Positions 11,219-21,176 of a stretch of 64,000 bases of DNA are shown piece by piece. Source of the DNA: Amorphophallus konjac (lineage: Eukaryota > Streptophyta > Magnoliopsida > Alismatales > Araceae). The DNA is taken from positions 35,922,708-35,986,707 of the forward strand of contig CM040127.1 of assembly GCA_022559845.1 (NCBI GenBank), read 5' to 3'. Numbering within the stretch: position 1 is the stretch's first letter; each line of letters starts with the position of its first letter. The position numbers and the translations under genes were made by a program. The notes under the pieces were generated by a model. It saw only the letters and a program-made list of their open reading frames with translations. It did not search any database and was not told where the DNA came from.

Positions 11219-11612
11219 TTATTCCAGACCACTTAGGACAATGGATTCTTTTTGCAACTGATCTTTTTCCAAATAAGGTTTCAATCTTTGACCATTGACA
11301 GTGAAAATGTGACCATTTTTAGGATTCAAAATTTTTATGGCACCATGGTCAAAAGTCTTAACGACTACAAATGGTCCGTCCCATCTGGATTTCAACTTGC
11401 CTGGGAATAATCACAGCATGGAATTGAAAATCTAAACCTTTTGATTAACATGAAAAGTTTTCCTATGAATATGTTTATCATGGAAAGCTTTGATTTTTGC
11501 TTTGTAAATCTTGGAATTTTTGTAGGCCTCGTTACGCAGTTCCTCCAATTCATTGAGTTGTAGGGCTCTTTGGGCTCCAGCTTGAGTTAATTCGAAGTAG
11601 ACTTGCTTAATG
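11219..11612 (-). pseudogene. Athila integrase C-terminal remnant
   Basis: The minus strand encodes segments typical of the C-terminal part of Athila integrase: [43 protein letters not shown] and VNGQRLKPY. Two in-frame stops lie between HVNQKV and FPGKLK (about 11405-11434), so the frame is dead. The integrase core with its DDE residues is not present; the fragment begins at the truncation point. Confidence 0.85.
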
Positions 11613-11666
11613 GGCCGGGAGGACGAACCAGCTAGAGGGCCTAACGTAGCGCAGTCAGTCAGTGTT

Positions 11667-11677
11667 TGCACACGTGG
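11667..11677 (+). promoter_or_regulatory. Conserved TGCACACGTGG (G-box) motif of Tekay LTRs
   Basis: Shared by LTR A1 (here), A2 (17663-17673), B2 (60916-60926), E (26984-26994), and, inverted, B1 (2663-2673) and D (22068-22078). LTR C has CACGTAG. It combines the GTGCAC palindrome with a CACGTG core recognised by plant bZIP and bHLH factors. A regulatory role is inferred from conservation only. Confidence 0.5.
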
Positions 11678-12598
11678 TTGGGGACTTCGGACGCGTGTTG
11701 ACGAGCACGACCCCGACTAGACCCTTATTCTGTGGTTACTTGTACGGTGTCTCAGTCTCCGCCTGGGGCGTTGCAGCGAGACACCTGAGGCTGTGGACTA
11801 AGTCGTTAGTGGACGCATCTGGCCTTGCTTCTAGTGGGCAGGTACTCCTGTCACATGAGACGTGACTCTCCTGTTTCCGAGTTTCGTTTCCCGTCCGCGA
11901 GACGTAGTTTCTGGACCGTTCCAGGGTGCTGTTCCGAGGTAGTGGTCAGGGGTGCTCGGTAGGGATTGTCAAGGCTTTGCTGTGCCTGTGTGGGACTGTG
12001 CGGTCCCGGTTGGTCGTGCCTGTGTAGGTAGACTTCTGCGGCAGGGTTGCCGCGAGTGTTTACTCGATAGGTTTAGAGTGGTCCGGTTCCTGATTGTGAG
12101 ATCGGGATTTCCTCTTTCTGTTGCCAGTAGGAGTAGCTATAGTGCCGAGTTTTGATCAGCCTCCGGTTCGCTGTTCCTGCTGTTGTCATTCAGTTAGTGC
12201 TGCTTTCCTTTCCGCTGTTGTTTCCAGTTGGGGTTCCACGGGACCCCTGCTGAGTCTCTATTTGGAGACTCATCCCTACTTTTCAGGTGCGACAGTTCTT
12301 CCTCGAGGTTCGAGGGTGCAGCGCGGGAGCCTTGTAGTAGCCAGCTTGTCGGGCCGGGTTCTCACTCAGTGTTAGGTACGTTCCTTACCTTAGACAGTAC
12401 TTTCTATTGGACTGGACTCTGCTATTGTAGTTGTTTATTTATTTCTGTTAATTATTGAATTGTTATGCTTTATTTCCTATTTCTTTGTACCTCCACACTC
12501 CTTTTAGCCCTTCCGAGCCCTCCCAGCTCGTGGGCTGCGGGTCAGGATTCGAATGGTTTCGGGTTCCTCCCGATATCCGGATCTTGGGTCGTTACAGT

Positions 12599-12610
12599 TG
12601 GTATCAGAGC
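12599..12610 (+). promoter_or_regulatory. Primer-binding site, initiator Met tRNA (family A)
   Basis: TGGTATCAGAGC, complementary to the 3' end of initiator Met tRNA, two bases after the LTR end. This is the standard Tekay arrangement and fixes the LTR boundary. Confidence 0.92.
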
Positions 12611-15349
12611 GTGGTTATGGACATACATAGGGATTCGAGATATTGCAGTGATCAAAGTCCATAAGGTCCAGTAGAGTCGACAGTTGGCATAAGGTTCCGT
12701 GCATGTTTTCCGCTTGTTTCTCTCTTGGGAGCTTGAGTGCACGACGTTGGCACTAAGAAGGCGGTTATAGCTTCTGTTTGAATGCCGGCGTGGGGATTGA
12801 GTATCGAGGTCAAGCGCTTTCTCCCTCATCATTGGTGGCCTCGGTTGTGCTGCGTTGGGCAGAGGTTGCCGGCAGGTGCGTTGCTGCGGTGCTGCGTTCG
12901 AGGTTTCTGCTGCGAGGTCAGGTGGCTGGTGCGGATTATTTGTGGTCAAGTGGCCGTGAGCGTGCTCTGTGGGAGCTGTTATTGGTGTTGGTCACTCCAG
13001 TTTGAGGTTGTCCAGCCCCTGAAGCGTTGAGGTCGTGGTTTAAGGTGGCAGAGTGGTGCTCTGATCAAGAATTGTGCTCGGGCGAGCAGAGGATCTTCTG
13101 ATTGAGCTACTGATTGTCGAGCCTGATGATCTTGTCGTGCTCTGTGGTGTCGAAAATGATGTGTCAGTCCCGATTATTTTTGCAAATTTTGAGACATGAT
13201 TGGGCTGGGGTGTCCCAGTAAGTTCTTGCTTCTGCACTTCTGTGTGAATGGGTTGTGGTAACCCTCGATTTGATTTGAGATTATGCGATAGTGGCTTGGC
13301 TTCTCGCCCAGATCGTGGAATTTGGGGCCGCTGTGCACTGTCTTGAATGCACCGTGTGTGGCGGCGGATGAGTTGTGAAGGTTCTGCGGTGAGTTCGGGA
13401 CTCGAGGATGAGCGTTGGCGGTTGCCGATTATGGCTCATGTTGCAACTCTAGGCGTGGCATGTTGCAGTTTGAGGAATCGCGGTGGTGGTGCATCGAGAG
13501 ATGTTATGATCGTGGTCCGACGTGACACTTGCTGAGTGTGTCGGAGCGCTGACCTGAAGTGGTGATGGTCTCCTCGGTGCTGGAAGGTGCTGTTCCCAGC
13601 CTGCGTAAAACTCGTGGTCAGGTCGGGCGTGAAGATTCTTCCGTTGGTCGGAGGTGTAATTGGTTTCTCCCTTGGTTGGAGAGAATCTGTGCTTGGGGTT
13701 TGAGGTAATAGGGCTTTCCTCACCCTATTTTCTGAAGTTGGCCAGCCGAGTTGTGGATTATCGGGATGGCGAATCCTGAGTTATTGTGATGGCTGAGCGT
13801 GTGGATCAGAGTGCGCAACGGAAGCGTGGTGGGCCCATAACCCACAGGTTCAGGATCGTAGCATTGGCTACTACGGGCTGATTCTCGAGAATGAGTTGAG
13901 CATCGACAGATTGGTTCCTCGGTGTGAGATGTGTTGTTGTCGTGCTGTTGCTTGAGGCATTGTGATCTGTGGTGCTGGCAGGTAGAGAATTGGGGAAATA
14001 TGTCGGCAGGCGTGTCGCAGGAGTACCATGTTTGTGTGTTGGAGGCTGTGTCCTCGAATGAGATCGTGTTTGAGGAAGTGATCTCTAGCAGATTATGAGG
14101 TCCTAGTTGGTAGTTGGGAGCGGCTAGTGAGCCTAACAGCGTAATCAACCACAGTAGTGTCTGTTTGTTATATGGTCATGTCGGATTGTGACGGCAGGGA
14201 CCCAATTGTAATGAAAATTTGTGTCATTTAGGGACCCGTGTGCATTGGTCATGGTGTTGGAGACCAGGTTGTCGTGAGAATGGTTGGCACTTTCCTCTCC
14301 TAGAGACGTGTGCCATGAGTTGTTCTGGTGGTGTCCTGTGACTCCGTGGTAAGGGTGGAATCGAGATTGACAGGTGTCCACTTGGATCAGTTGAGATAGG
14401 ATTCGATGAGATAGGACGGAAGAGTGACGCCTGTGGGAGAAGGTCCTTGAAGAGACATTGGCGTTGGAACGGTGGTCCTTTGTCTGCGACCAGTATGGGA
14501 GGATTTTTCCCTGTAAGTCTGAGTCAAGTGAGGTGAAGATCGAAGACTCTAGGATCATGTCACATGGTTTTGCCAAGCTCCCCTGAGAGGGTTGAGTTGG
14601 CGCGATGATCGAGATCAGATGTGGTGTCCAAGAATGCGTTCGGTTCGAGATTAGATGTGGTATCGATCTGTGTGTGAGTCAGCGGATGGCATGTTGTGAG
14701 ATGGATCGTACCTGTTAGGCCAGCGAGGGTTTCCCGTTGATGTGCATCTGGTGACCAGTGGATGGTCTGTTCACAGACAGAAGGTGCTGGTTATTAGGGC
14801 TCGAGAATGGCGAGAGCCATATACCAGCAAGGCCTTGGGTGGCCATCTGTGTGATGTGTTTTCCCGGATTGGATTTGGGATTTGGGAGAAGTTTGTCTTC
14901 TGGCAAGAGTGGCCGTGTTGCTGAGAGCGTGCGGCTTGCTAGGCGTGAGCTGGTGGAAGCTCAGTGATTGGTTGTTCCCTTGAACAAGGCGTGAGTTCAG
15001 TCAACTGGTTGTGAAGCTGATGTGTGAATTATCCGCCGACCATAGGAAGGATCGGTAGCTGTTTCTCGTAACGAGGACTGTGTCTCCTCGGTAAACGAGA
15101 TGGTGGCAGCGACGCCATGATTGGTTTTTCATTGTGACTGAGGTGATGTCAGACTGTGTCCCTTAGTGTACGCCTGCTCTGATGGCCGGTGTGTGCGGCG
15201 TGCGGAGCGAGGTGTTCTTCATGATTGTCGTCTGGCTGTGTCCCTCAAGTTGAGAGCTTTCGTGAGAATTGAGCTTTTCTGTGTTGGGGCTCTGACATCG
15301 CTGTCAGTTGAGTAGAGCTTTCTTCCCCTTTGTTCCTGTGTTTGTCCTG

Positions 15350-15385
15350 AATTTCGAGGATGAAATTTCATTAAGGGGGGAGGGC
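15350..15385 (+). promoter_or_regulatory. Polypurine tract of family A
   Basis: A purine-rich stretch ending ATTAAGGGGGGAGGGC immediately before LTR A2. Its upstream part still spells the terminal pol segment NFEDEISL in a short frame, a relic of the coding ancestor. Confidence 0.88.
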
Positions 15386-15633
15386 TGTAATGCCCCATAT
15401 TTTTTAGATTACTTATCAGGTCTGGATCCGTGGGTTTCAGCTCGTGTTCGTGGGTTCCGGAGTGTGTTTTGTGCTTTACATGTATTTTTCCCTGATGTGC
15501 CTTCGGAACACTGTGCAGGGTGAACCGTGGCGTTCTCTGACTCCAGGACGTGACCAACGCGTTGTGCTCTTCCCGAGGACCGCAGAGGTAATTTTTCATA
15601 TTTTTCTGAATTTTTAGAATTTTTGAGTTTTTC

Positions 15634-15643
15634 TATATATATT
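15634..15643 (+). promoter_or_regulatory. TATA box of LTR A2
   Basis: TATATATATT followed by a pyrimidine-rich stretch, matching the core promoter of LTR A1. Confidence 0.6.
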
Positions 15644-15911
15644 AACTCTTTCTCTCTCTCCCCTCTCATTTCTCTCTTCCCTCCCTCTCTCTTCTCACGC
15701 TCTCTCCCTTCTCACCCTCTCCTCTCCAGCGGCCGACGGAGCAGGGCGGGGGCGGAGCGGGGCGACGCGGGCAAGGACAACGGCGAGGATAGGTCGAGGA
15801 TCGGGGGATGGAGGCGCGGTGAAGCTCGGCGGTGAGTTCGTGTCTTGGCGAGGGTTTAACGTCATTTTTTTCGTGGATCGGAGTCCGCGGCGCGTCAAAT
15901 TTTCGGTGGAG

Positions 15912-18288
15912 GTAGGGAGATGCTTCCCCAGCTCGTGTACTTCCTTTCCCGTGATTTTGGTAGGCCATGGCGAGCCGAGCGGGCTTATTTGAGCATTTTG
16001 GGAAAAATACATGTTTTTGGGGAGTGAGCCGGATCTAGCATTTTAACACATTATTTGGTGGTTTGGGGGCACCATGTGATGCCTTGGGGCTTGGGGAAGG
16101 GTTTCTCCTTTGTTTCCCCATCACCCGGGGGTGATTGGGGCGTGGAATGGTGATTTTCGCCGTGATTCGCCGTTTTTGGGTTTTCGGAATAGAAACAGTC
16201 CTAACAGGAACTGCCTATAGGTGAAACGGTCCCCAGGGAGACCGTTTATTATCTGTTTCATCGTGTTTTGGGGCTGCGGTCCTGCGATAGACCGCTACGC
16301 TTGTCTTGGCGGTCTAAGGCAGACCGTTTTCCTGGTTGGGCGGTTTTGGTCTGACCGCCACCTGCCCCATATGTCGGTTGGCTAAACGGTCGCATGATAG
16401 ACCGCCTGGAGGGTTAAGCGGTGTGGTGTGGACCGCCTAGCTCATGGAGCGGCCAGGGCATGACCGTTTTAGGTTTTGGGTTCATTCTAGGCCAGGAGGG
16501 GTAGCGGCCATGCGACTGACCGCTAGGTGACACCCAACGGTCAGGCAATGGACCGCCACTCTTCTAGGCGGCCTGAAGGTGACCGCCTGGGTCCTGGTAG
16601 CATCTGGGGCTATGCGGTCCTGGCTGGACCGCTAGGCTAGGCTTTGCGGTCCTAGCCAGACCGCCAAGGTTAGAGATGGTCCAGGGAGGACCGCCCCATG
16701 GTTTTCATGCTTTCCAAGCATGTTTAGTGTTGTGTTGGTCTCCGGTCGACCCGGTTGTGACCCAGTGGTCGACCATCGGCCTCGGGAGTGTCCCGGACAT
16801 CCCATGGATTTTGCGACCGTATTTCTGTGGTGTGTGGAGGTACCATGTCATCTCGATTAGCGTGCCTGTAGAGTTAGAGGGTCCAGGTGGCCCCGCGTGT
16901 GTTATGGGCTTTTATATTACGCTTGATCGAGTCGTCGTGTATCGGTGTGAGTGCGGTGGGGGTTCCCCCGCATGTCGTGGGTTTCTCCGGAATATGGTTC
17001 CCAAGCGGGCCAAGTGTATGGCCTTGGACTGCGAGTCTAGTCATCCGGCCTGGGGCTGGAGGATTCCCGCTTCCCCTGGGATGGGGAATCGACGTAGTGG
17101 CTCGTGAGCTACCTTGGGAACCGTACTTTTGTATTTCCTGCATGGGCCGTGTGTATGGCCTTGGACTGCGAGTCCAATTACCCCGCCTGGGGCTGGAGGG
17201 CGTCTTAGCTCCCCTTTTTGAGGGAATGATCTCGGCGGTTGTGAACTACCTCGTGAGTCATTGTGCCGAGTTTCTGACCCTAGGGTTAGGGCAGATTGAC
17301 GGCGTGGAGCCGTTTGGTGCAACGGTCTTGACCCCAAGTCTTGTGACTCAAGGACCATGAGATTTAGTGAGTCTAGAGGACTGTCCAGAGTCCAGTGGCT
17401 CGGTGCCACTTGGTCCGTCGTGACTTTCGAGCAGGGTGCGTGCATGTTTCTTAGAGTTTCTCCTTGGAGAGTGGTCACATCAGTGACTCCCCACTAGTCG
17501 TAGCCTTCCGACACGCGTGTGGTCCCACCAGGGAGTGGTGGCGAGGCTACCCGAGAGATGGCTTTAGGCTAGTTGCCGTGGGCCTCCTACTGTGGCGGCT
17601 CGAGTCCAGGCTGGGAGGACGAACCAGCCAGAGGGCATGACATAGCGTAGTCAGTCAGTGTGTGCACACGTGGTTGGGGACTTCGGACGCGTGCTGACGA
17701 GCATGACCTCGACTAGACCCTTGTTCTGTGGTTACTTGTACGGTGTCTCAGTCTCCGCCTGGGGCACTGCAGCGAGACACCTAAGGCTATGGACTAAGTC
17801 GTCAATGGACGCATCCGGCCTTGTTTCTAGTGGGCAGGTACTCATGTCACATGAGACGTGACTCTCCTGTTTCCGAGTTCCGTTTCCTGTCCGCAAGACG
17901 TAGTTTCTGGACCGTTCTAGCGTGCTGTTCCGAGGTAGTGGCCAGGGGTGCTCGGTAGGGATTGTCAAGGCTTTTCTGTGCCAGTGTGGGATTGTGCGGT
18001 CCCGATTGGTCGTGCCTGTGTAGGCAGACTTCTGCGGCAGGGTTGCCGCGAGTGTTTCCTCGGTAGGTCTGGTGTTAGAGTGGTCCGGTTCCTGATTGTG
18101 AGATCGGGATTTCCTCTTTCTGTTGCCAGTAGGAGTAGCTGTAGTGTCGAGTTTTGACCGGCCACCAGTTCGCTATTCCTGATGTTGTCGTTCAACTAGT
18201 GCTGCTTTCCTTTCCGTCGTCGTTTCCGGTTGGGGTTCCGTGGGACCCCTGCTGAGTCTCTGTTTGGAGACTCATCCCTGCTTTTCAG
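15912..18288 (+). other. Putative LTR intron, family A
   Basis: Donor-like GAG|GTAGGGAG and acceptor-like CTTTTCAG|GTGCGG enclose the hairpin array and the G-box motif. Exon 1 would be about 250 bases from the TATA box to the donor; exon 2 would run from the acceptor through the primer site. Confidence 0.4.
16196..16695 (+). repeat. GCGGTC-type hairpin array in LTR A2
   Basis: Same units and order as in LTR A1, with stems such as GCGGTCCTGGCTGGACCGC and ACGGTCC/GGACCGC, and scattered substitutions between the two copies. Confidence 0.75.
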
Positions 18289-18596
18289 GTGCGGCAGTTC
18301 TTCCTCGAGGTTCGAGGGTGCAGCGCGGGAGTCTTGTAGTAGCCAGCTTGCCGGGCCGAGTTCTCACTTAGTGTTGGGTACGTTCCTTACGTTAGACTAT
18401 ACTTTCTGTTGGACTGGACTCTGCTATTGTAGTTGTTTATTTATTTCTGTTAATTGTGGAATTGTTCTGCTTTATTTCCAATTTCTTTGTACCTCCACAC
18501 TTCTTTTAGCCCTTCCGAGCCCTCCCAGCTCGTGGGCGGCTTAGCCATTCGAATGGTATCGGGTTCTTCCCGATATCCAGATCTTGGGTCCTTACA

Positions 18597-18675
18597 GTTG
18601 GTATTAGAGCGTGGTTGTGGACGTACATAAGGATTCGAGATATTGCAGTGATCAGAATCCATAAAGTCCAGTAGA
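18597..18675 (+). mobile_element. Second primer site and truncated interior after LTR A2
   Basis: TGGTATTAGAGC (18599-18610, one change from the standard site) and about 65 further bases match the interior start at 12597-12674. The sequence then breaks at about 18675 into an inverted LTR fragment. A second interior after the second LTR indicates that the element was once LTR-interior-LTR-interior, the product of unequal LTR recombination or tandem integration. Confidence 0.85.
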
Positions 18676-19632
18676 CCGCCCGACCATGAAAACGGTTTGC
18701 CTTAGACCGCCAAGACAAGCGTAGCGATCTATCGCAGGACCGCAGCCCCAAAACATGATGAAACAGACAATAAACGGTCTCCCTGGGGACTGTTTCACCT
18801 ATAGGCAGTTCCTGTTTGGACCGTTTCTATTCCGGAAACCCGAAAACGTCGAATCACGGCCAAAATCACCATTCCACGTCCCAATCACCCTTGGGTGATG
18901 GGGAAACAAAGAGGAAACCCTTCCACAAGCCCCAAGGCATCACATGGTGCCCCCAAACCACCAAATAACGTGTTAAAATGCTAGATCCGGCTCTCTCCCC
19001 AAAAATATGCATTTTCCCCAAAATGCTCAAATATGCCTGCTCGGCTCTCCATGACCTACCAAAATCACGGGAAAGGAAGTGCACGAGCTGGGGAACCATC
19101 TCCCTACCTCCACCAAAGATTTGACGTGCCGTGGACGCCGATCCACGAAAAAAATACCGTTAAACCATCACCGAGACACGAACTCACGGCCGAGCTTCAC
19201 CGCGCCTCCATCCCCCGATCCTCGACCTATGCTCGCCGTCCTCCTCGCCCGCGTCGCCCCGCTCCGCCCCGCCCTTCTCCGTCGGCCGCCGGAGAGGAGA
19301 GGGTGAGAAGGGAGAGAGCGTGAGGAGAGAGAGGGAGGGAAGAGAGAAATAAGAGGGGGGAGAGAGAAAGAGTTAATATATATAGAAAAACCTAAAAATT
19401 CTAGAAATTCATAAAAATACTAAAAATTACCTCCGCGATCCTCGAGAAGAGCACAACGCGTTGGTTACGTCTCAGAGTCGGAGAACGCCATGGTTCACCC
19501 TACACAGTGTTCCAAAGACACATCAGGGGAAAACACGTGTAAAGCACAAAACACACTCCGGAGCCCACGAACACGATCTGAAACCCACGGATCCAGACCT
19601 GATAAGTAATCCAAAAAATCTGGGGCATTACA
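18675..19632 (-). mobile_element. Inverted fragment of a family A LTR (first 0.96 kb)
   Basis: The minus strand reads the LTR from its TGTAATGCCCC start at 19632, through TATA box and CT tract, into the beginning of the hairpin array. It breaks off where LTR A1 is at about 1072. Beyond 19632 the GA-rich flank is the reverse complement of 1-103. By hand alignment, about 19 differences separate the first 285 LTR positions from LTR A1. It is therefore part of an inverted duplication that includes flanking DNA and not a separate insertion with its own TSD. Confidence 0.85.
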
Positions 19633-20343
19633 AGATGGCGGGGCATGTCTCACTGAGATAGACAGATTGAGAATGAGAGACAAGGGGGGACTCTGTCTCC
19701 CTCTAAGATAGGCAGAGAGAAAGAGACCGAGAGAAAGATAGAAGGGGGCGGCGAGGAGAGATAGAAGGGGATATGGTGAGAGAAGAGAGAGAGACAGATA
19801 GATAGACGACAAGAGACAGAGATAGAGAACGGGGTGGGGGGACTCTATCTCACTGTGACTCTGTGTTTGTGAGAGAGACGGAGAGAGGGTGTAGAGAAGA
19901 GGGAGAGTGAGAGCTAGAAAGAAGGGAGCGGGGCCTATCTCACTGAGTTAGACTGACTGAGACTGAGAGAAGGGGTGGGGGACTCTGTCTCCTTGTGAGA
20001 CAGACAGAGAGAAAGAGGCCGAACGAGAGATGGAAGGGGGCGGGTAGAGAAAGAGAAGGGGACATGGTGAGAGAAGAGAGAGAGACAGAGAAAATAGAGC
20101 CGGAGAGACAGAGAAAAAGTGATTGGGAAAGATAAAATGGGGCGGGGGATTTTAGAGAGAAAGAGGTTGAGAGGGAGATAGAAGGGGACGGCGGTGATTG
20201 CCTAACAAGTGAGGGAAAAGAGAGACAGACAGATAGAGGGGGGACAGAGAAGAGAGAGTGGTCGGAGATAGACAGAGAGAGGGGGGCCAGAGAAGATTGT
20301 GGTCGGTCTGAGAGATTGAAAGGGAGACAGAGAGAGAGACACA

Positions 20344-20391
<48 letters not shown>

Positions 20392-20397
20392 CCTTCA
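19633..20397. repeat. GA-rich degenerate tandem repeat with simple repeats
   Basis: Almost pure polypurine DNA. A block beginning near 19648 recurs with changes from about 19937, giving a period near 290 bp. The right end holds an (AC)n tract followed by (AG)n (about 20338-20389). Long open frames on the minus strand, rich in Ser, Leu and Pro, are a composition effect. Confidence 0.75.
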
Positions 20398-21176
20398 AAC
20401 GGTCCGTTGGTGACGATGGGGGTTGCGGACGGCCATGATCCTGGTTGCGAACGGCTAAACGATGATGATGGTGGTGACGGTCGGCGGCGATGGTGGCTTC
20501 AGATGGTTGGAGGGCGATGGTGGGGACAATTGGCTTGTAGATGATGGTCCGATGAAAGAATAAGAGAGTCCCACGGTGGTCACCGTTGCGGCTATAGACG
20601 ACGGTGATGGCGTCAGAGGGCGATGACTGATTGGCGAAGGATTGTGATCTATGGCGGAGGAGGGGGACCACGGGGAACCCTAGGGAAGGGAGTGGGATCG
20701 GGGAGTGAACGGGAGAAGATGATCGGGAAGGGGTGGGTTCAATGGGTTAAGACGATGGGGGGGTTAAACCAGGAGGATCCGCGAACCTTAAATAGTTCGG
20801 ATTCACATCAGTTCACCTAAGCGAGCGCAGGTGACACCTTGGCACCTAGTTCACCTTGGAGAGCCGCCATATTTGCCTTTTTGCCACCGAACAAAGCGGC
20901 CGACCGCTTACCAACTTCAACAGCACATGAACACCAAGGAGGCACCTAGGCGACGCCTAGGCGCCCGCCTTGACTACTATGAAAATAATATATTCATCCA
21001 AAAAATAATAAAATGTTGAGGTTTTTTATGATCATACATTCATACTAAGTTACGTCTAATTAATTTTAATTACTATTCCAACTATTATTAAGATATAAAC
21101 ATGAATGCTTATACATTAGTAAATTTATTATGTAACAATAATGATACATAATTTTATACACATAACTAAATAATTA
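20398..21176. other. Unassigned DNA between repeat and LTR D
   Basis: GC-moderate DNA to about 20970, then AT-rich DNA. I recognise no gene. A segment at about 20940-20970 carries repeated CACCTAGGCG and CGCCTAGGCGCC blocks, a motif common in dispersed plant repeats. This stretch may be older host or repeat DNA into which element D inserted (left flank AATTA, 21172-21176). Confidence 0.4.

Larger units (their letters stand above)
8030..11612 (-). mobile_element. 5'-truncated Athila-type element inside LTR A1
   Basis: Consists of a 3' LTR (8030-9993), the untranslated 3' interior, and the end of integrase, all on the minus strand; gag, protease, RT and the 5' LTR are absent. Comparison with the sister LTR shows that about 60 bp of host LTR (equivalent to 17551-17610) are missing at the insertion, and no target duplication is visible. 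A deletion after insertion probably removed the 5' part of the element together with adjoining LTR. Confidence 0.85.
104..12596 (+). mobile_element. LTR A1 of a non-autonomous Tekay-like element, split by two insertions
   Basis: The LTR starts TGTAATGCCCC and ends GGGTCGTTACA, followed two bases later by an initiator-Met primer site. It is present as three pieces, 104-1867, 7624-8029 and about 11613-12596, separated by a chimeric element at 1868-7623 and an Athila fragment at 8030-11612. The uninterrupted copy at 15386-18596 shows the pieces are collinear. It contains a TATA box near position 352, a CT-rich tract (364-435), a GAG|GTAGGG donor-like site at 629/630, a hairpin array (912-1423), the conserved TGCACACGTGG motif (11667-11677) and a TTTCAG|GTG acceptor-like site at 12286/12287. 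Its TG...CA ends and the following PBS establish that it is an LTR. Confidence 0.9.
12597..15385 (+). mobile_element. Non-coding interior of family A (LARD-like)
   Basis: Lies between a primer site and a polypurine tract and is therefore the full interior of one element, about 2.8 kb. I see no gag, protease, RT, RNase H or integrase motif on either strand. The element is best described as a large retrotransposon derivative that depends on proteins from a relative such as the one at 59310. Its 3' third is shared with the C arm (4510-4845) and element D (24074-24790). Confidence 0.8.
15386..18596 (+). mobile_element. LTR A2, uninterrupted family A LTR (3211 bp)
   Basis: Starts TGTAATGCCCC and ends GGGTCCTTACA. 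It is the only complete family A LTR here and gives the empty-site sequence for the insertions in A1. Landmarks: TATA box 15634-15643, CT-rich tract about 15648-15725, donor-like GAG|GTAGGG at 15911/15912, hairpin array 16196-16695, TGCACACGTGG 17663-17673, acceptor-like TTTTCAG|GTGCGG at 18288/18289. Unlike a normal 3' LTR it is followed by a primer site and the start of another interior. Confidence 0.92.

Noticed and set aside
14145..14576. 143-residue minus-strand frame in the family A interior
   Set aside because: No recognisable motif, no matching frame in the related C and D interiors, and it is in a region I judge to be non-coding.
18675..19632. Separate solo or truncated LTR insertion on the minus strand
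   Set aside because: The DNA beyond the LTR end is the inverted copy of the DNA before LTR A1, so the fragment belongs to an inverted duplication and not to a new insertion.
19940..20671. 243-residue minus-strand frame rich in Ser and Leu
   Set aside because: It lies in GA-rich simple sequence and reflects base composition, not coding.
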